The notes: generated by a model not told the origin, from the letters alone. Numbered from the stretch's first letter, positions 8,346 to 18,440 are shown. The stretch: DNA of 64,000 nt from Cytidiella melzeri (GCA_022592445.1 JABYQR010000170.1:28033-92032); one strand, 5' to 3'. A program made the numbers and translations.

Positions 8346-11300
8346 AAGCACGAATATGAAGTAGTTCATTGAAGTGCTTGAGTTTTTCGAGAGGTAGTGC
8401 TTTAGTAAGTGTATCAGCACGTTGATCGTTAGAAGATATATGATGAATAGTTATATACTTCTTGAGTACACGATCGCTGATGAAATTCTTACGAATCTCG
8501 AAGTGTTTAGTTCGTTGCAAATGTTGCTCGTCAGGTGAGCTAACAATGGCAATATTTGATGCACTGTCAGTATACATTTTGACAGGATCCATAGTAGAGT
8601 TAAGTAGTTCGTCAATGAGTGCCTTTAAATATATAGCTTCAGTTGACGCATGCACTAAGGCATATAATTCGGCTTCGGTGACCGATAGTGTTACTAGTGA
8701 ACCACGCTTACTTGACCAAGAGATAAGCGAGTCATTGTATGTGAAGGTGTAGCCCATTGTTGGTTTATTGCTGTATGTAGTCATACCGTCAGAATCAGTG
8801 TATCCAACAAGCAAAGTATTAGAAGTAGCGGCTTGGTTTCCTAGGACAAGCCAGTAATTGCACGTTCCCTTCAAGTATAGGTAACACTGTTTAGCTGCAG
8901 CGAAGTGTTCCTTGGAAGGGTCAGCTAAGTATCGTGCAAGTTGACCAGTGCAGTATGCAACGTCTGGTCGAGTACAGTCAGCGACATATCGTAAACCACC
9001 GACTAAAGACATGTATTGTTTAATAGCGTCAGTGTCCTGACGAGGTTCTTTCGAGTCACGGGGGGCTAAATTGTGCTCGTGTATCATAGGCGTACGGCGT
9101 GTATGATCGTGGTCAAAGTTGTTTCGTTTGAGTATAGTTTTAATATAATCGCGTTGACAAAGCTTGATAACACCAGAGGCTTTGTCGTAATCGATCTCCA
9201 TGCCAAGCATCCAGTGGATAGTACCACCGTTTGTTACTTCAACATGTTGTCTAAGTGCTATCTCGAATTGTTCAGCGACGACAGAAGTAATAGTACAGAG
9301 AGTAATATCGTCGACATGAACCGCGAGTATAAGTATTAGTTTGTCTCCCTTGTAAAGGTAGAAGACAGTGTTATTGTAGTCTGAACGCTTAAGTCCAAGT
9401 TGGAAAAGTATATCGCATAGTACCTTGTACCAGTGATGTCCGGCTTGTTTAAGGCCATAGATAGTTTTGCGTAGTTTAAGGACCCAGCCCTTAGGCAAGT
9501 TGGGCAGTAAGTCGCCAGGCGGCGGACAAAGATAAAGATCTTCATCATCGTTAATCTTACCGTATAAGTAAGCGGACTTAACATCGAGTTGGTTAATCTC
9601 GAAGTGTAGTGAAGCCGCAAGTGTAAGTATGAGTCGCATAGAGCTCATGCGCGCGACTGGAGCGAACAAGTTGTTTGCATAGTAATCAATACCATTGCGC
9701 TGAGAGTATCCTTGCGCAACAAGTCTTGACTTGAGTTTAGTAACTTTGCCATGTTCGTACTTGGTCTTGTAGACAAAGCGAGAACCAGTAATGTTGGCAT
9801 TTGGCGGCAGGATACAGTATTCCCAAGTGCCAAGTTGTTCTAGTGTATCAACCTCAAGTTTCATAGACTTAAACCAATTGTCTTTGAGAGGATGATTCAG
9901 TACATCTTTGAAAGTGACAGGGTCACCGACGTCCTCAGCATAGTAAGCGTTAAACTCAGTTAAGTAGAAAGCAATGTTAGTGTCTACTTCGTTGTAGTTT
10001 AGACCACGAGCTTTACGCAATAGTTGAGGAGTTCTGTTGGAACGCCTTGGACCAGTAGGGTCAGGCTCGTCGATTTCCATTGGTTCTATGTGAGGGTTGT
10101 CCTCAAGTTCAAGTTGTTTTTCAGTAGTAAGTTTTTTGACATTTGGTTCTTTCTCCCCTTTAATTTGTATTGTAGAGTCAACAAATTGCAAGTTACGTTC
10201 AACTCCGACACATTGTCCGAAGTAAACATAGTGACCTTTAGAGTGTTCAGCGAAGCCTATCCAGACTCCCCTTTTACCCTTAGATGCTAGTTTGTTTGTG
10301 CGATATTCGTCGTATACGATGCACGGCTGACCGAAGACTTGAAGTCCATCAAGGTTAGCATCTGTGCCATATTGCTTAAAGTAAGGAGTTTTGTAGTTAA
10401 GTATAGTACGAGGAGAACAATTGTACACATACATCGCGTATAATGCAGCGTACCACCATAGTCGATTTGGTAAAGATGCAGTATGCAGGTTTACTCGAAT
10501 CAAGTTCATAATAGTTTGATGTACACGCTCAGCAACACCGTTTTGCTGAGGAGTATCATGTACAGTAAGACGTAGTATAGTTCCTTGAGTTTTCAAGTAA
10601 GCAGTCATAGCTTTACTGGTAAAGACACTGTCGTTATCGGCTTGAAGTACCTTGACACGAATACCATATTGCGTCAAAAGTTCAGTAGAGAAAATGACCC
10701 ATTGAGTATAGGCGTCATCTTTAGTAACTAGTGGTGCAAGTACTAACCATCTAGTAGCATCGTCGACGATAGTCAACCAGTATTTATGTTTACCAGTAAT
10801 CGACGCTGTGGGTAGAGGTCCAAAGATGTCGATATGGAAGTGATCTCCGAAAGCTTCAGCTAACGATGAAGAGCAAAGTTTAGGTACGGTATTGTGATGG
10901 ATATTGTTAAGTAAACAATCCTCGCACGGAGTTTCAGTATGGTCAGTTATATGATCAGTAATGATTGACGAAGTTTGAAGTAGTTTCTTGATCATGAAGT
11001 AACTGAGATGACCGAGTTTTTTATGTAGTTCAAGTAGAGTAATGCCAGTTCTATGCACACTTGCTAAAGAAGTCACTCGAGTTGATGATAGCGTGTATAA
11101 ATCATTCAATTTTCTAACTACAGCCACACAAGTCGAGTTTGAGTTGTATATAGTACAGAGTCCATGATAGAACGTAAACCGATAATCAGAGTCCAATTTT
11201 CCAATGCTGATTAAAGTAAAAGATAGAGTTGAGTTGAAGTAGACGTTCTTTAGCAAGAGTTCAGTAAGCTTACCACTTTCCTGTTCCACCTCGAGTACCA

Positions 11301-12294
11301 TGTCACCAGCGAGTTTCAAAACTAGTTTTTCTGAGCTGGCAACAGTCAGTACGATAGTTGGTACGGAGTGGACATTGAAAAGTAAGTCTCGATACAGCGT
11401 ACAGTGAATAGTCACGCCAGTATCAAGAATATGTATCGACTCGTCTGTTGACGAAGTCGCATACAGCGGCAGTAGAGTAGGAAAAGTGGTAGTAGTAAGC
11501 GAAGTACTTACGTGCATAGTGACGTCGGACTCAGAGAGAGCCGACACCCACACGCTCTGGATGCAACGAGGAGTAGTGGTCGATGGACCAGCGACAGCAG
11601 GAGTGGCAACAACAGCGGCGGCAGTGGCAGCTTTGCCCTTGGCACCAGCAGCGACGAACTTCCGGGTAATACCCTTCCTCTTCATCGCCTCCTTGGACTT
11701 CTCTGTCCAGGGCGAAGGGCAAGTAGGCGTCGTGTGGCCTGTCTCGTTACAGTTGTAACACTTCATCTTCGAAGTGTCACGAACGAACTTCTCCTTAGAG
11801 TAAGGAGCGGCGGCCGCACGAGCGGAGGAAGTGGCTTTCGCCGGACGTTCGACACGTTTGTCGACTGCTGGCAACGCGGCGGATGAACCACCAGCGGGCC
11901 TATCGCGAGGAACAAGGGTTGACAAACCCTTAGACCGAGAGCAGTCAAGTGGATGGGCGAGTTGCCAGCTATGGAAGTCACGGTGAAGCTCGACACTGAG
12001 CGAGATGGGGTTGTAGTCGTATTTCTCGCCTGCAGGAGTACGAGAACGCACGCCAGCCTCGTAGCTAGCACGAGTATGCGCATAGGCGGGAGGGATGATG
12101 CCGACGAGGGCGGAGTAGAAGATGTGCTGGGGGAACTCAATACCCTTAGACAAAATCTTCGAGTATAGGTTATGCGCATCATCAAGGAGTTTGTCCATTT
12201 TGTGGACAGGACGGCGGAGGGAGAATAGTTGGAAGATTTCGTCCGCATCCGACATAGTAGAGGTTGGTTCGAAACGTTCGGAGAGTTTCTCCAT
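8344..12294 (-). CDS. Copia pol polyprotein (Gag end, protease, integrase, RT, RNase H)
   Basis: This 1,316-codon open frame carries, in order: a CCHC zinc knuckle (C-Y-N-C-N-E-T-G-H-T-T-P-T-C, about residue 185), an aspartic protease site (I-L-D-T-G-V-T), the GAG-pre-integrase H-K-K-L-G-H-L motif, the integrase core with D-I-F-G-P and a D-N-D/E arrangement, the copia RT (RVT_2) with A-V-H-V-D-D-I-T-L at the catalytic site, and an RNase H (G-Y-T-D-S-D-G). Integrase before RT is the diagnostic copia order. Read from the gag side the frame was originally continuous with gag; the SINE at 12,315-12,914 separates them, so the first Met here is an internal one. No internal stop is present. Confidence 0.93.
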   Translation of the reverse strand: MEKLSERFEPTSTMSDADEIFQLFSLRRPVHKMDKLLDDAHNLYSKILSKGIEFPQHIFYSALVGIIPPAYAHTRASYEAGVRSRTPAGEKYDYNPISLSVELHRDFHSWQLAHPLDCSRSKGLSTLVPRDRPAGGSSAALPAVDKRVERPAKATSSARAAAAPYSKEKFVRDTSKMKCYNCNETGHTTPTCPSPWTEKSKEAMKRKGITRKFVAAGAKGKAATAAAVVATPAVAGPSTTTPRCIQSVWVSALSESDVTMHVSTSLTTTTFPTLLPLYATSSTDESIHILDTGVTIHCTLYRDLLFNVHSVPTIVLTVASSEKLVLKLAGDMVLEVEQESGKLTELLLKNVYFNSTLSFTLISIGKLDSDYRFTFYHGLCTIYNSNSTCVAVVRKLNDLYTLSSTRVTSLASVHRTGITLLELHKKLGHLSYFMIKKLLQTSSIITDHITDHTETPCEDCLLNNIHHNTVPKLCSSSLAEAFGDHFHIDIFGPLPTASITGKHKYWLTIVDDATRWLVLAPLVTKDDAYTQWVIFSTELLTQYGIRVKVLQADNDSVFTSKAMTAYLKTQGTILRLTVHDTPQQNGVAERVHQTIMNLIRVNLHTASLPNRLWWYAALYAMYVYNCSPRTILNYKTPYFKQYGTDANLDGLQVFGQPCIVYDEYRTNKLASKGKRGVWIGFAEHSKGHYVYFGQCVGVERNLQFVDSTIQIKGEKEPNVKKLTTEKQLELEDNPHIEPMEIDEPDPTGPRRSNRTPQLLRKARGLNYNEVDTNIAFYLTEFNAYYAEDVGDPVTFKDVLNHPLKDNWFKSMKLEVDTLEQLGTWEYCILPPNANITGSRFVYKTKYEHGKVTKLKSRLVAQGYSQRNGIDYYANNLFAPVARMSSMRLILTLAASLHFEINQLDVKSAYLYGKINDDEDLYLCPPPGDLLPNLPKGWVLKLRKTIYGLKQAGHHWYKVLCDILFQLGLKRSDYNNTVFYLYKGDKLILILAVHVDDITLCTITSVVAEQFEIALRQHVEVTNGGTIHWMLGMEIDYDKASGVIKLCQRDYIKTILKRNNFDHDHTRRTPMIHEHNLAPRDSKEPRQDTDAIKQYMSLVGGLRYVADCTRPDVAYCTGQLARYLADPSKEHFAAAKQCYLYLKGTCNYWLVLGNQAATSNTLLVGYTDSDGMTTYSNKPTMGYTFTYNDSLISWSSKRGSLVTLSVTEAELYALVHASTEAIYLKALIDELLNSTMDPVKMYTDSASNIAIVSSPDEQHLQRTKHFEIRKNFISDRVLKKYITIHHISSNDQRADTLTKALPLEKLKHFNELLHIRA

Positions 12295-12303
12295 CAGTCT
12301 GTG

Positions 12304-12314
12304 AGGCGCAGTCT
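12304..12314. repeat. Target-site duplication of the SINE, left copy
   Basis: AGGCGCAGTCT here matches AGGCGCGGTCT at 12,915-12,925 with one mismatch, bracketing the SINE exactly. Confidence 0.8.
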
Positions 12315-12914
12315 TTTTTTTTTTTTTTAACCTCCTTGTTTATTGTCCTTGAGGGCGTAGCCCTATGGTAGACATATACACTTTGTAGGCTATTTTTAGC
12401 GGGTAATCCATCTGTCTTAAAGCTAACTATGTCATCGTGTACCTAAGTACTGGGGGGGAAGAGTTTTTCCAATTAATTAAGAGTGATAGATGGGAAATAT
12501 GGATTGATATCAGGGACGGTTAATCTGTATGGGATGTCGAAACGGAGATATTCCCGCGGACCAGGCTCAGACCCGAGCGCCCCATAATGTCCCATCTCGG
12601 TTACATCTGCCACGCCGGGCCAACCGGGGGGACCAATCCCGGCTGGGGGGCAACGCTAGCATGGGCACCACTCCATGCTCAGACGTGATGGCCGGACTAC
12701 GCCGAGTATGCAGGGACGGGGCTGTCACTCGGTGATGTCTGAGGGTGATCCCGGGGGAACACGCAGCTTCAAGCGCACATAACGAGTGCAAGACATGAGA
12801 AGGATAACGCAAAAATCCATCAGCAGTGGAGAAATCAAAGGGGGGAAAGGGGATTCGAACGCTGATGCGTCTCCTCACCCACAGCGCGGTGGCCCACTAC
12901 ACCACCGTGCCCCT
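12315..12914 (-). mobile_element. tRNA-derived SINE inserted in the copia polyprotein
   Basis: On the minus strand the element starts (12914) with a tRNA-like head, GGGGCACGGTGGTGTAGTGG, holding a perfect A box (TGGTGTAGTGG), and about 40 bases later a B box (GTTCGAATCCC). It ends 600 bp further on in a poly(A) run, seen as T14-15 at 12,315-12,328. An 11 bp direct repeat flanks it. A Pol III internal promoter, 3' A-tail and target duplication together define a retroposed SINE. At about 600 bp it is long for a SINE; the body between head and tail has no ORF and I do not recognise it. It needs a LINE partner, none of which is visible here. Confidence 0.85.
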
Positions 12915-13538
12915 AGGCGCGGTCTCATTGAGATAGTTAGCCATCACGGAGTCCGCGATGTGTCCCGCCAGGACATTGAAGACGGCCCGTTGGACCTCTT
13001 GAGGAATGGTCAGACCACCCCTGTAGCTGTAGAAGTTGACAATGGTCGACATCGCAGTATCGACACGGAATTTCCACATCGGCCAGGTATCGGGACCTGT
13101 GAGTTTGCCAACGTCTGCGAAGGCTTTGTGGACGTCGCTAAGCGACATAGTATACTCCACATCGTGCTTTGGAGGCACGGAAAGGAGGGAGGACACCGCT
13201 CCCGCGGAGTCAGTAGGGCCAGATGGCGAGGGGGACGGCGCACAATGAGCTCTGGGCAGTTTGCCCCTTCGCCTTTCGTGCGCCTCGTCGTCGTCCATAG
13301 GATTGTCGCTATCGTCCGACGATGGCTTAGTGGTGTGACGACGGGCGAAGTCGTCGCGGAGAGTATTGAATGGAGTGCATCGACGATCAGATGGGGGTGC
13401 TGAGACTCGACGTGATGCCGTGATGCGGGCAGTGGGATGGTCGACGACAGCTGAGGTAGAAGGGACGTTGGGGGCGTGGTCGGAAGGTGCAGCAGAAGGT
13501 GCAGGACCTGGGGTACCAGCGCGAGAAGCGGAAGACAT
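12897..13538 (-). CDS. Copia Gag, N-terminal part of the polyprotein
   Basis: 213 codons starting M-S-S-A-S-R-A-G-T. A Pro/Ser-rich N-terminus precedes a copia-type Gag core (about residues 125-205, with W-P-M-W-K-F-R-V-D). The last four residues before the stop come from the SINE head. If the SINE and one copy of its duplication are ignored, the reading phase continues directly into the frame at 8344-12294, so gag and pol were one ORF of about 1,500 codons, normal for copia. An overlapping frame starting at 13711 has a plausible first 40 residues but then becomes poly-Leu; the start may therefore lie upstream with a frameshift. Confidence 0.8.
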   Translation of the reverse strand: MSSASRAGTPGPAPSAAPSDHAPNVPSTSAVVDHPTARITASRRVSAPPSDRRCTPFNTLRDDFARRHTTKPSSDDSDNPMDDDEAHERRRGKLPRAHCAPSPSPSGPTDSAGAVSSLLSVPPKHDVEYTMSLSDVHKAFADVGKLTGPDTWPMWKFRVDTAMSTIVNFYSYRGGLTIPQEVQRAVFNVLAGHIADSVMANYLNETAPRGTVV

Positions 13539-13762
13539 TGGATGAGGAGGAGGAGTAGGAGTAGGAGCAGGGGGAGGAGTTGGAGTAGGAGTGAAGACGG
13601 GAGTACGTCTTCTTCGTGTAGTACGAGGGATAGTGCCTCGAAGAAAGTCGGTTTGTTTTCGTTCGCGCGTAGAACGACGAGGTTGAGATCAGCAGGATCA
13701 GAGCTCATCAACTGGTGGAGAGTGAGTGCAGAGAGTAATATGAGTGAGGTAGTGAGCTTATC

Positions 13763-13776
13763 TGGGGCTCATAACC
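13763..13776 (-). promoter_or_regulatory. Copia primer-binding site (initiator tRNA half-molecule type)
   Basis: Minus-strand GGTTATGAGCCCC directly follows the 5' LTR. It is complementary to the anticodon region of initiator tRNA-Met (CAT anticodon within CTCATAACC), the half-tRNA priming known from Drosophila copia. The same 13 bases occur at 56,302-56,314. Confidence 0.8.
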
Positions 13777-13946
13777 TGTTAGAAGGCTATGCAAGTAGAG
13801 GAAAGCGTTGAGAGAGTAAGACTGAGAGGGATCACACAGTGGGAGTTGGGGATCAAAAGTGCGTATCGTTGCATTGATCAGAGTAAGTTATATATACGGT
13901 AACTACGGCGCTCGTACGTTGAGCGTCTAATTAATATAGTCGAACA
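13777..13946 (-). repeat. Copia 5' LTR
   Basis: 170 bp, about 97-98 percent identical to 8166-8336; next to the primer-binding site, hence the 5' LTR of the minus-strand element. Confidence 0.93.
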
Positions 13947-14566
13947 CTTCATTCTTCAGGAATCGTAACAATACAGCACAGACCCTCTCCTTTCCTGAAT
14001 GGTTGCATGCTCCAGTGAACACAAACCACCAATCTACCATATATTACTCAACCAGTGAGCTATTCACAACAAAATGACGTAGTCAAGCTGCCAGCAGCAG
14101 CAAGTTTACTTACAAATCTAGCTCAAAAGATAAGATTTCATTCAATCTTCAGGAATTGTACTTGCCACTTGCCGGCCTTGCCAATGCTAGTTCCCCATGA
14201 AATCTTGTAGCATAGATTGCCAGTGTTACATGTTGCAACAACTCAAAGCACAGGCATGCACTAGAACAACTCGTCATTCCTCAGGTATTGTAGCTGTAGC
14301 TGAGTGTACTGCCCATCAAATTCCCACACTTTAGTGGACAGTTGCAATACATCTACAGGAATACTAGAGCAGTTGCCTGCCCTGGAACAACTTTATCTTC
14401 ATTCTTCAAAGATTGTAATCAACAAATAGTGTGCCCATTGTTGACCTTAGATTTGCTATTTGGCTACGCTACTTTTGGCACTCCCCAAGGCTTCCTGTCC
14501 CATTACTGGCGCAAGCCGAAGAAGGTTGTTTGCATGGGATTCTTGCCATAAGATTAACTGAGGACG
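13947..14566. repeat. Degenerate tandem repeat array, right part
   Basis: The motif CATTC(T)TCAGGAATTGTA recurs near 13,950, 14,140, 14,272 and 14,400, with the intervening 130-190 bp also alignable (for example CCCATCAAATTCCCACAC and CCTGGAACAACTT). Together with 8050-8165 this makes at least four diverged units. No coding frame spans them. The gypsy element inserted just after the array. Confidence 0.55.
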
Positions 14567-15324
14567 TGTCACGGAGACGGAGCTCGACGCAGCAACTAGG
14601 GACACGGAGTGGAAGACGACGACGAGGTGGTGGCAGGCGTATAGCACAATGCTCTCACCAACTATAAACCTTATGCAGGTATCTAGCCCAGTAAAGACCA
14701 AGTTAGTATTTGTGACTACCAGCTATGTAGTACAAGAGGGGGTTGCTTACCTAGCCCAGTAAAGACCAAGAGGTCGAGATGGGGGGCTAGGAGCGTACAT
14801 GTAGCAGTATATATAGACTTCAGGGACCTGCGCACAGACCATGTTGAGGGCAGGCTTTGCAAGAAGCCGTGTGAACGAAGAACAAAAGGACTACCTAAAG
14901 TAGAACAATAGCTATTGTCTAGACCTTGCCAAGAACTCTACTCGTGAGAGAATCTATCTAAAAGGAGACCAACTATTGTATTCCATTCCCACACCTGTGA
15001 GAACATCCTTCCATAAAGAGAACAATAGGGAAAGAACAATAAGGAGCCCATGTGGATGGTATCTATGACGTCAAACCCTAGCTATGGGCTGAGCCATGTG
15101 CTTGTAGCCATGTGGTCTTACTTAAGCTAAGTCACATGCCAGTGTGACGTAGTAGCAAGTAATGTGACCGTGTGGAGCATCTAAGCCACGTGATACGGGC
15201 GCTTAATAGACGTGCAAAGGAGTTTATGCAGAGAGAATTGAAACTAGGTTGTAGCCCGGAGTTTTACAGATAAAAACAAGAGGTAAATTGCGAAAATTAA
15301 GGGCTAGTCAGGCCATCCATGACA
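14567..15324 (-). repeat. Gypsy 3' LTR
   Basis: 758 bp, adjacent to the purine tract. Contains AACAATAG octamers like those of the 4257/6378 inverted repeat, and CACGTGA and TGACGT motifs in U3. Confidence 0.95.
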
Positions 15325-15341
15325 TTACCCCCCTCCTAAAA
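15325..15341 (-). promoter_or_regulatory. Gypsy polypurine tract
   Basis: Minus-strand TTTTAGGAGGGGGGTAA abuts the 3' LTR. The second gypsy element has the same tract at 59,177-59,192, showing that the two families are related. Confidence 0.85.
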
Positions 15342-15489
15342 TCGAGCGTCCTCGCGAAGCATCACTGTGCTGTGGTGATAGAGGTCTTCTACCCGTCTAC
15401 AGGGATTCAGCAGAATTGCCCCGATTGTCTAGTCAGAAGGATGCTAGGAAGTTTCTCCCCTTCTGGTGTCGTTGACTCGACGTTACCCG

Positions 15490-18186
15490 TCAGTGTGATG
15501 TTCTTGAGATATCCAGACCGATGTGTTTGCCTTCATCCCAGCTAAGATCGTATGTAGATGGATAGATCGTGCGAAGGAAAGCGGGGTCGGTCTGGGTATT
15601 GAATTCCCGAAAGTGCGAGCGGAGATCCGCGAAGAGTGAAGCTTTGATGACCCGGGGCGCTCCGGGGTTTGCTTTGTAGAAGTCATCAATTGCTTCTTGA
15701 CTATTCTCGAGGTTTTCGACTGGTTCCCAGCTATTGTGTCCGTCTGAATACCCTTCCCATTTGACTAGGAATTGCAATTTCTTCCAACGTCCGTGTAGCC
15801 TGCTGTCTAGCACTTTTTCGACAACGTACTGTTCTTCTCCTTCTATGACAATAGGATCAGGAGGTGGAGGTACGTCTTTGCCGTTGTCGTGCCAGGGACT
15901 TAGACGGTTGATGTGGAAGACGGGGTGGATTCGGAGATAGCTGGGTAGATCGAGTTTGTAATCGAGATCGCCAATGCGTTCGATGACTTTGTACGGGCCA
16001 AGTTGTCGAGGACCGAGTTTAGGGGTAGCCTGATGAATCTGGACGTTCTTAGCGTTTAGCCAGACCATGTCCCCTATTTGGAAGACGCGTGGAGAACGCT
16101 TCTCAGACTCGTAAAGTTGCTTCATCTTTTCTTTGCTTAGACGAAGAGCTGCTTCGGTCTCCTTTCGTACTCGAGCCATATTATCAAGGCGCTCATCGAG
16201 TGAAGGGATATTGCTTCGCTTGCCAACTGGTATAGTGAAGTCGGGGCGATATCCGTAGATGACTTCAAACGGTGTTTGGGAGTTACCCGCGTGTACTCGC
16301 GAGTTGAGTGCAAACTCAGCCGCCGGTAGATGATCGACCCAGTCGTCTTGTCGTTGCTGACAGAATAGACGCAGATACTGTTCGATATCCTGGTTTTTGC
16401 GTTCGACTTTGCCATTTCCTTGCGGATGATAGGCGGTCGTAAAACCAGTCTCTATGCCTAAGCGGTGATAGAGCGCACGCATGAAGCGCGCTGCAAACTG
16501 GGGTCCTCGGTCAGAGAACACTTTCTTGGGAATGCCGTGAAGTCGGAATACTTCCTTGTAGTGTAGATCGGCAATCCCCTCAGCGTTAACCTTAGTAGTA
16601 GTGGGGATGATGTGCGTTTGATCGGAGTAATGGTCGACGTAGACCGCGATCGAATCAAATCCCTTAGAGGGTGGCAGCTGAGTGATGAGATCTACTCCGA
16701 CGTGTTCCCAAGGTCCGGCCGGAGTTTCCTGAGGCTGTAGTACTGCTTTAGGGTGTGGAGCTGACTTGTAGCGTTGGCAGCGATCACAACCTAGTACGTA
16801 AGTCTCGATGAAGGCATTCATCTTTGGCCACCAATAGTGTCGTGAGACTAGCTCTATGGTGCCGTGTTTGCCCGGATGACCAGCCGCGGGTGTGTCATGG
16901 CAAGATTTGACAATTTCGTAACGGAGCTCTTTGTTATTAGGGATATAGAGTTTTCCCTTGTAATAGATGAGCCCGTCACTCTCTTCCCATTCGAGTAAAC
17001 CGCCGACAAGTTTGCGAGGACCCTTCTTTCGAAGGGTAGCGAGAGCTTGCGCGACTTCTGCTTCTTGTTCCGTGCATTCTCGGATCTTTGATTCGAGCGG
17101 AGAAGCAGTGGCAAGTGCACTGGTGGCGAGGATGCGGAAGTGTTCCGGTTTCAGTACCACCTGATCCTTGTTGTCTTCTTCGTCCGTGACAGCGTGAGAG
17201 TGAAGACGAGAGAGAGGATCAGCGTGTATCATGGTACTACCGGGCTTGTGTACCAACACGAAGTCGAAGTCAGCCAAAAGTAATGACCAACGTGCTTGAC
17301 GTCGAGTGAGGTGTTGCGCAGTCCTCCAGTACTGCAAGTTTGCGTGATCTGTCCAGATCTCAAACGGTTCCTTGAGCCCCTCAAGGTAGTGGCGCCAATC
17401 TTTGAGAGCTTCGGTGATTGCTAACATCTCCCGATCAAAGATTTCGTAGTTACGCTCTGCTTCAGTCATAGAGGCAGACCGGTAGGCGATAGGGTGGTAG
17501 AATCCATCTTCCTTCGATTTCTGGGAGATGATTCCACCGGTCGCATAGCCCGAGGCATCGACTTCTAGACGTGTAGGGAGTTCAGGGTCCCAGACTGCCA
17601 AGATAGGCTTAGTGGTAAAGGCCTTCTTTAGCAGCGTGAAGGCAGTCTCTTGTGCTGGACCCCAGACGAACGGTACGTCCTTCTTAGTAAGGTCGTGTAG
17701 AGGCCGCGCGTGCTTTGAGAAGTCTTGGATGAAGCGTCGGTAGAAGTTAGCGAACCCGATGAATCCTCTGACTTCTTTGAGGTTCTTGGGTGTGGGCCAC
17801 GTAGAAACTGCTTGGACTTTGACAGGGTCCATAGCTACTTCGCCGGCGCGAATGATCAATCCAAGGTACTCGATCTCAGATTTCTCAAACTCGCACTTTT
17901 CCGGACGAAGATACAGATCGTGCTGCTGAAGTCGCTCGAGGACTTCATGAACAACCTTGCGGTGCTCTGTCAGGTTGTTGCTCCAGATCAAGATGTCATC
18001 TAGATAGACAGCCACCTTGCCCTCGGCCACGAGGTCGGCGAAGATGTTGTCCATCAGAGCTTGGAAGGTAGCGGGTGAGTTCGTGAGACCGAAGAACATG
18101 ACTTTAGGTTGAAGAGTCCTCGGTTGGTAACGAAAGCCGCTTTGTACTCGTCTCCTTCTTTGATGCGGACATTGTGATATCCCCAA
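15490..18186 (-). CDS. Gypsy Pol: RT (part), RNase H, integrase, chromodomain
   Basis: 898-codon open frame; its real coding part begins near 18,110 where it joins the upstream RT frame through a one-base shift. It shows the RT active site (V-A-V-Y-L-D-D-I-L-I), the Ty3-type RNase H, an HHCC integrase zinc domain (H-P-G-K-H ... C-D-R-C), the integrase core (G-V-D-L, F-S-D-R-G, G-K-V-E-R-K-N) and a C-terminal chromodomain (Y-V-V-E-K-V-L-D-S ... W-E-G-Y ... W-E-P). Chromodomains direct integration to histone-marked chromatin. Only the short displacement at the RT start prevents a full reading frame. Confidence 0.93.
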   Translation of the reverse strand: MGISQCPHQRRRRVQSGFRYQPRTLQPKVMFFGLTNSPATFQALMDNIFADLVAEGKVAVYLDDILIWSNNLTEHRKVVHEVLERLQQHDLYLRPEKCEFEKSEIEYLGLIIRAGEVAMDPVKVQAVSTWPTPKNLKEVRGFIGFANFYRRFIQDFSKHARPLHDLTKKDVPFVWGPAQETAFTLLKKAFTTKPILAVWDPELPTRLEVDASGYATGGIISQKSKEDGFYHPIAYRSASMTEAERNYEIFDREMLAITEALKDWRHYLEGLKEPFEIWTDHANLQYWRTAQHLTRRQARWSLLLADFDFVLVHKPGSTMIHADPLSRLHSHAVTDEEDNKDQVVLKPEHFRILATSALATASPLESKIRECTEQEAEVAQALATLRKKGPRKLVGGLLEWEESDGLIYYKGKLYIPNNKELRYEIVKSCHDTPAAGHPGKHGTIELVSRHYWWPKMNAFIETYVLGCDRCQRYKSAPHPKAVLQPQETPAGPWEHVGVDLITQLPPSKGFDSIAVYVDHYSDQTHIIPTTTKVNAEGIADLHYKEVFRLHGIPKKVFSDRGPQFAARFMRALYHRLGIETGFTTAYHPQGNGKVERKNQDIEQYLRLFCQQRQDDWVDHLPAAEFALNSRVHAGNSQTPFEVIYGYRPDFTIPVGKRSNIPSLDERLDNMARVRKETEAALRLSKEKMKQLYESEKRSPRVFQIGDMVWLNAKNVQIHQATPKLGPRQLGPYKVIERIGDLDYKLDLPSYLRIHPVFHINRLSPWHDNGKDVPPPPDPIVIEGEEQYVVEKVLDSRLHGRWKKLQFLVKWEGYSDGHNSWEPVENLENSQEAIDDFYKANPGAPRVIKASLFADLRSHFREFNTQTDPAFLRTIYPSTYDLSWDEGKHIGLDISRTSH

Positions 18187-18440
18187 CGAACATCGAATTT
18201 GGTGAAGATCTTTGCACCCTTGAGCTTGTTGATGATGTCGGTGGCAAGCGGTAGAGGGTAGCGGTTCTTCACGGTGATGTCGTTGAGTTTACGATAGTCC
18301 TGAATAAGTCGGAGTTTGTTGTCCTTCTTTTTGATGAAAAAGACTGGAGAAGCCATCGGAGACTTAGAAGGCGTGATGTAACCTTTTGCTAGGTTCTCCT
18401 GAATGAACTTGTCAAGTTCGGCTTGTTCGTTCAGGGGCAT
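18054..18440 (-). pseudogene. Gypsy RT N-terminal segment, frame-shifted from its neighbours
   Basis: Encodes the start of the RT (E-L-D-K-F-I, S-P-M-A-S-P-V-F-F-I-K-K-K-D, R-L-I-Q-D-Y-R-K-L-N, F-D-V-R-W-G-Y-H-N-V-R). At about 18,110 the frame leaves the RT: the conserved G-L-F-E-P-K-V-M-F-F-G-L block is read here as G-L-F-N-L-K-S-C, consistent with loss of one base. Upstream, at about 18,558, it is also out of phase with the protease frame. Two indels of one base each thus break an otherwise well-preserved pol. Confidence 0.85.

Larger units (their letters stand above)
8166..13946 (-). mobile_element. Complete Ty1/copia LTR retrotransposon, minus strand
   Basis: Two 170-171 bp LTRs bound the element (8166-8336 and 13777-13946), both starting TGTTAGAAGG and ending CGAACA. 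A 5 bp target duplication CTTCA lies at 8161-8165 and 13947-13951. Inside, in element order, are a primer-binding site next to the 13777 LTR, a gag-pol polyprotein of copia order (gag, protease, integrase, RT, RNase H) and a purine tract (8337-8345, minus strand GAAGGGGAG) next to the 8336 LTR end. The LTRs differ at about four positions, so the insertion is not brand new. A SINE later interrupted the polyprotein frame. Confidence 0.95.

Noticed and set aside
13010..13711. Long minus-strand ORF over the copia gag start
   Set aside because: After about 40 plausible residues it becomes a Leu-rich run and is out of frame with the Gag core at 12,897-13,538. Treated as a shadow, though a true upstream start with a frameshift cannot be excluded.
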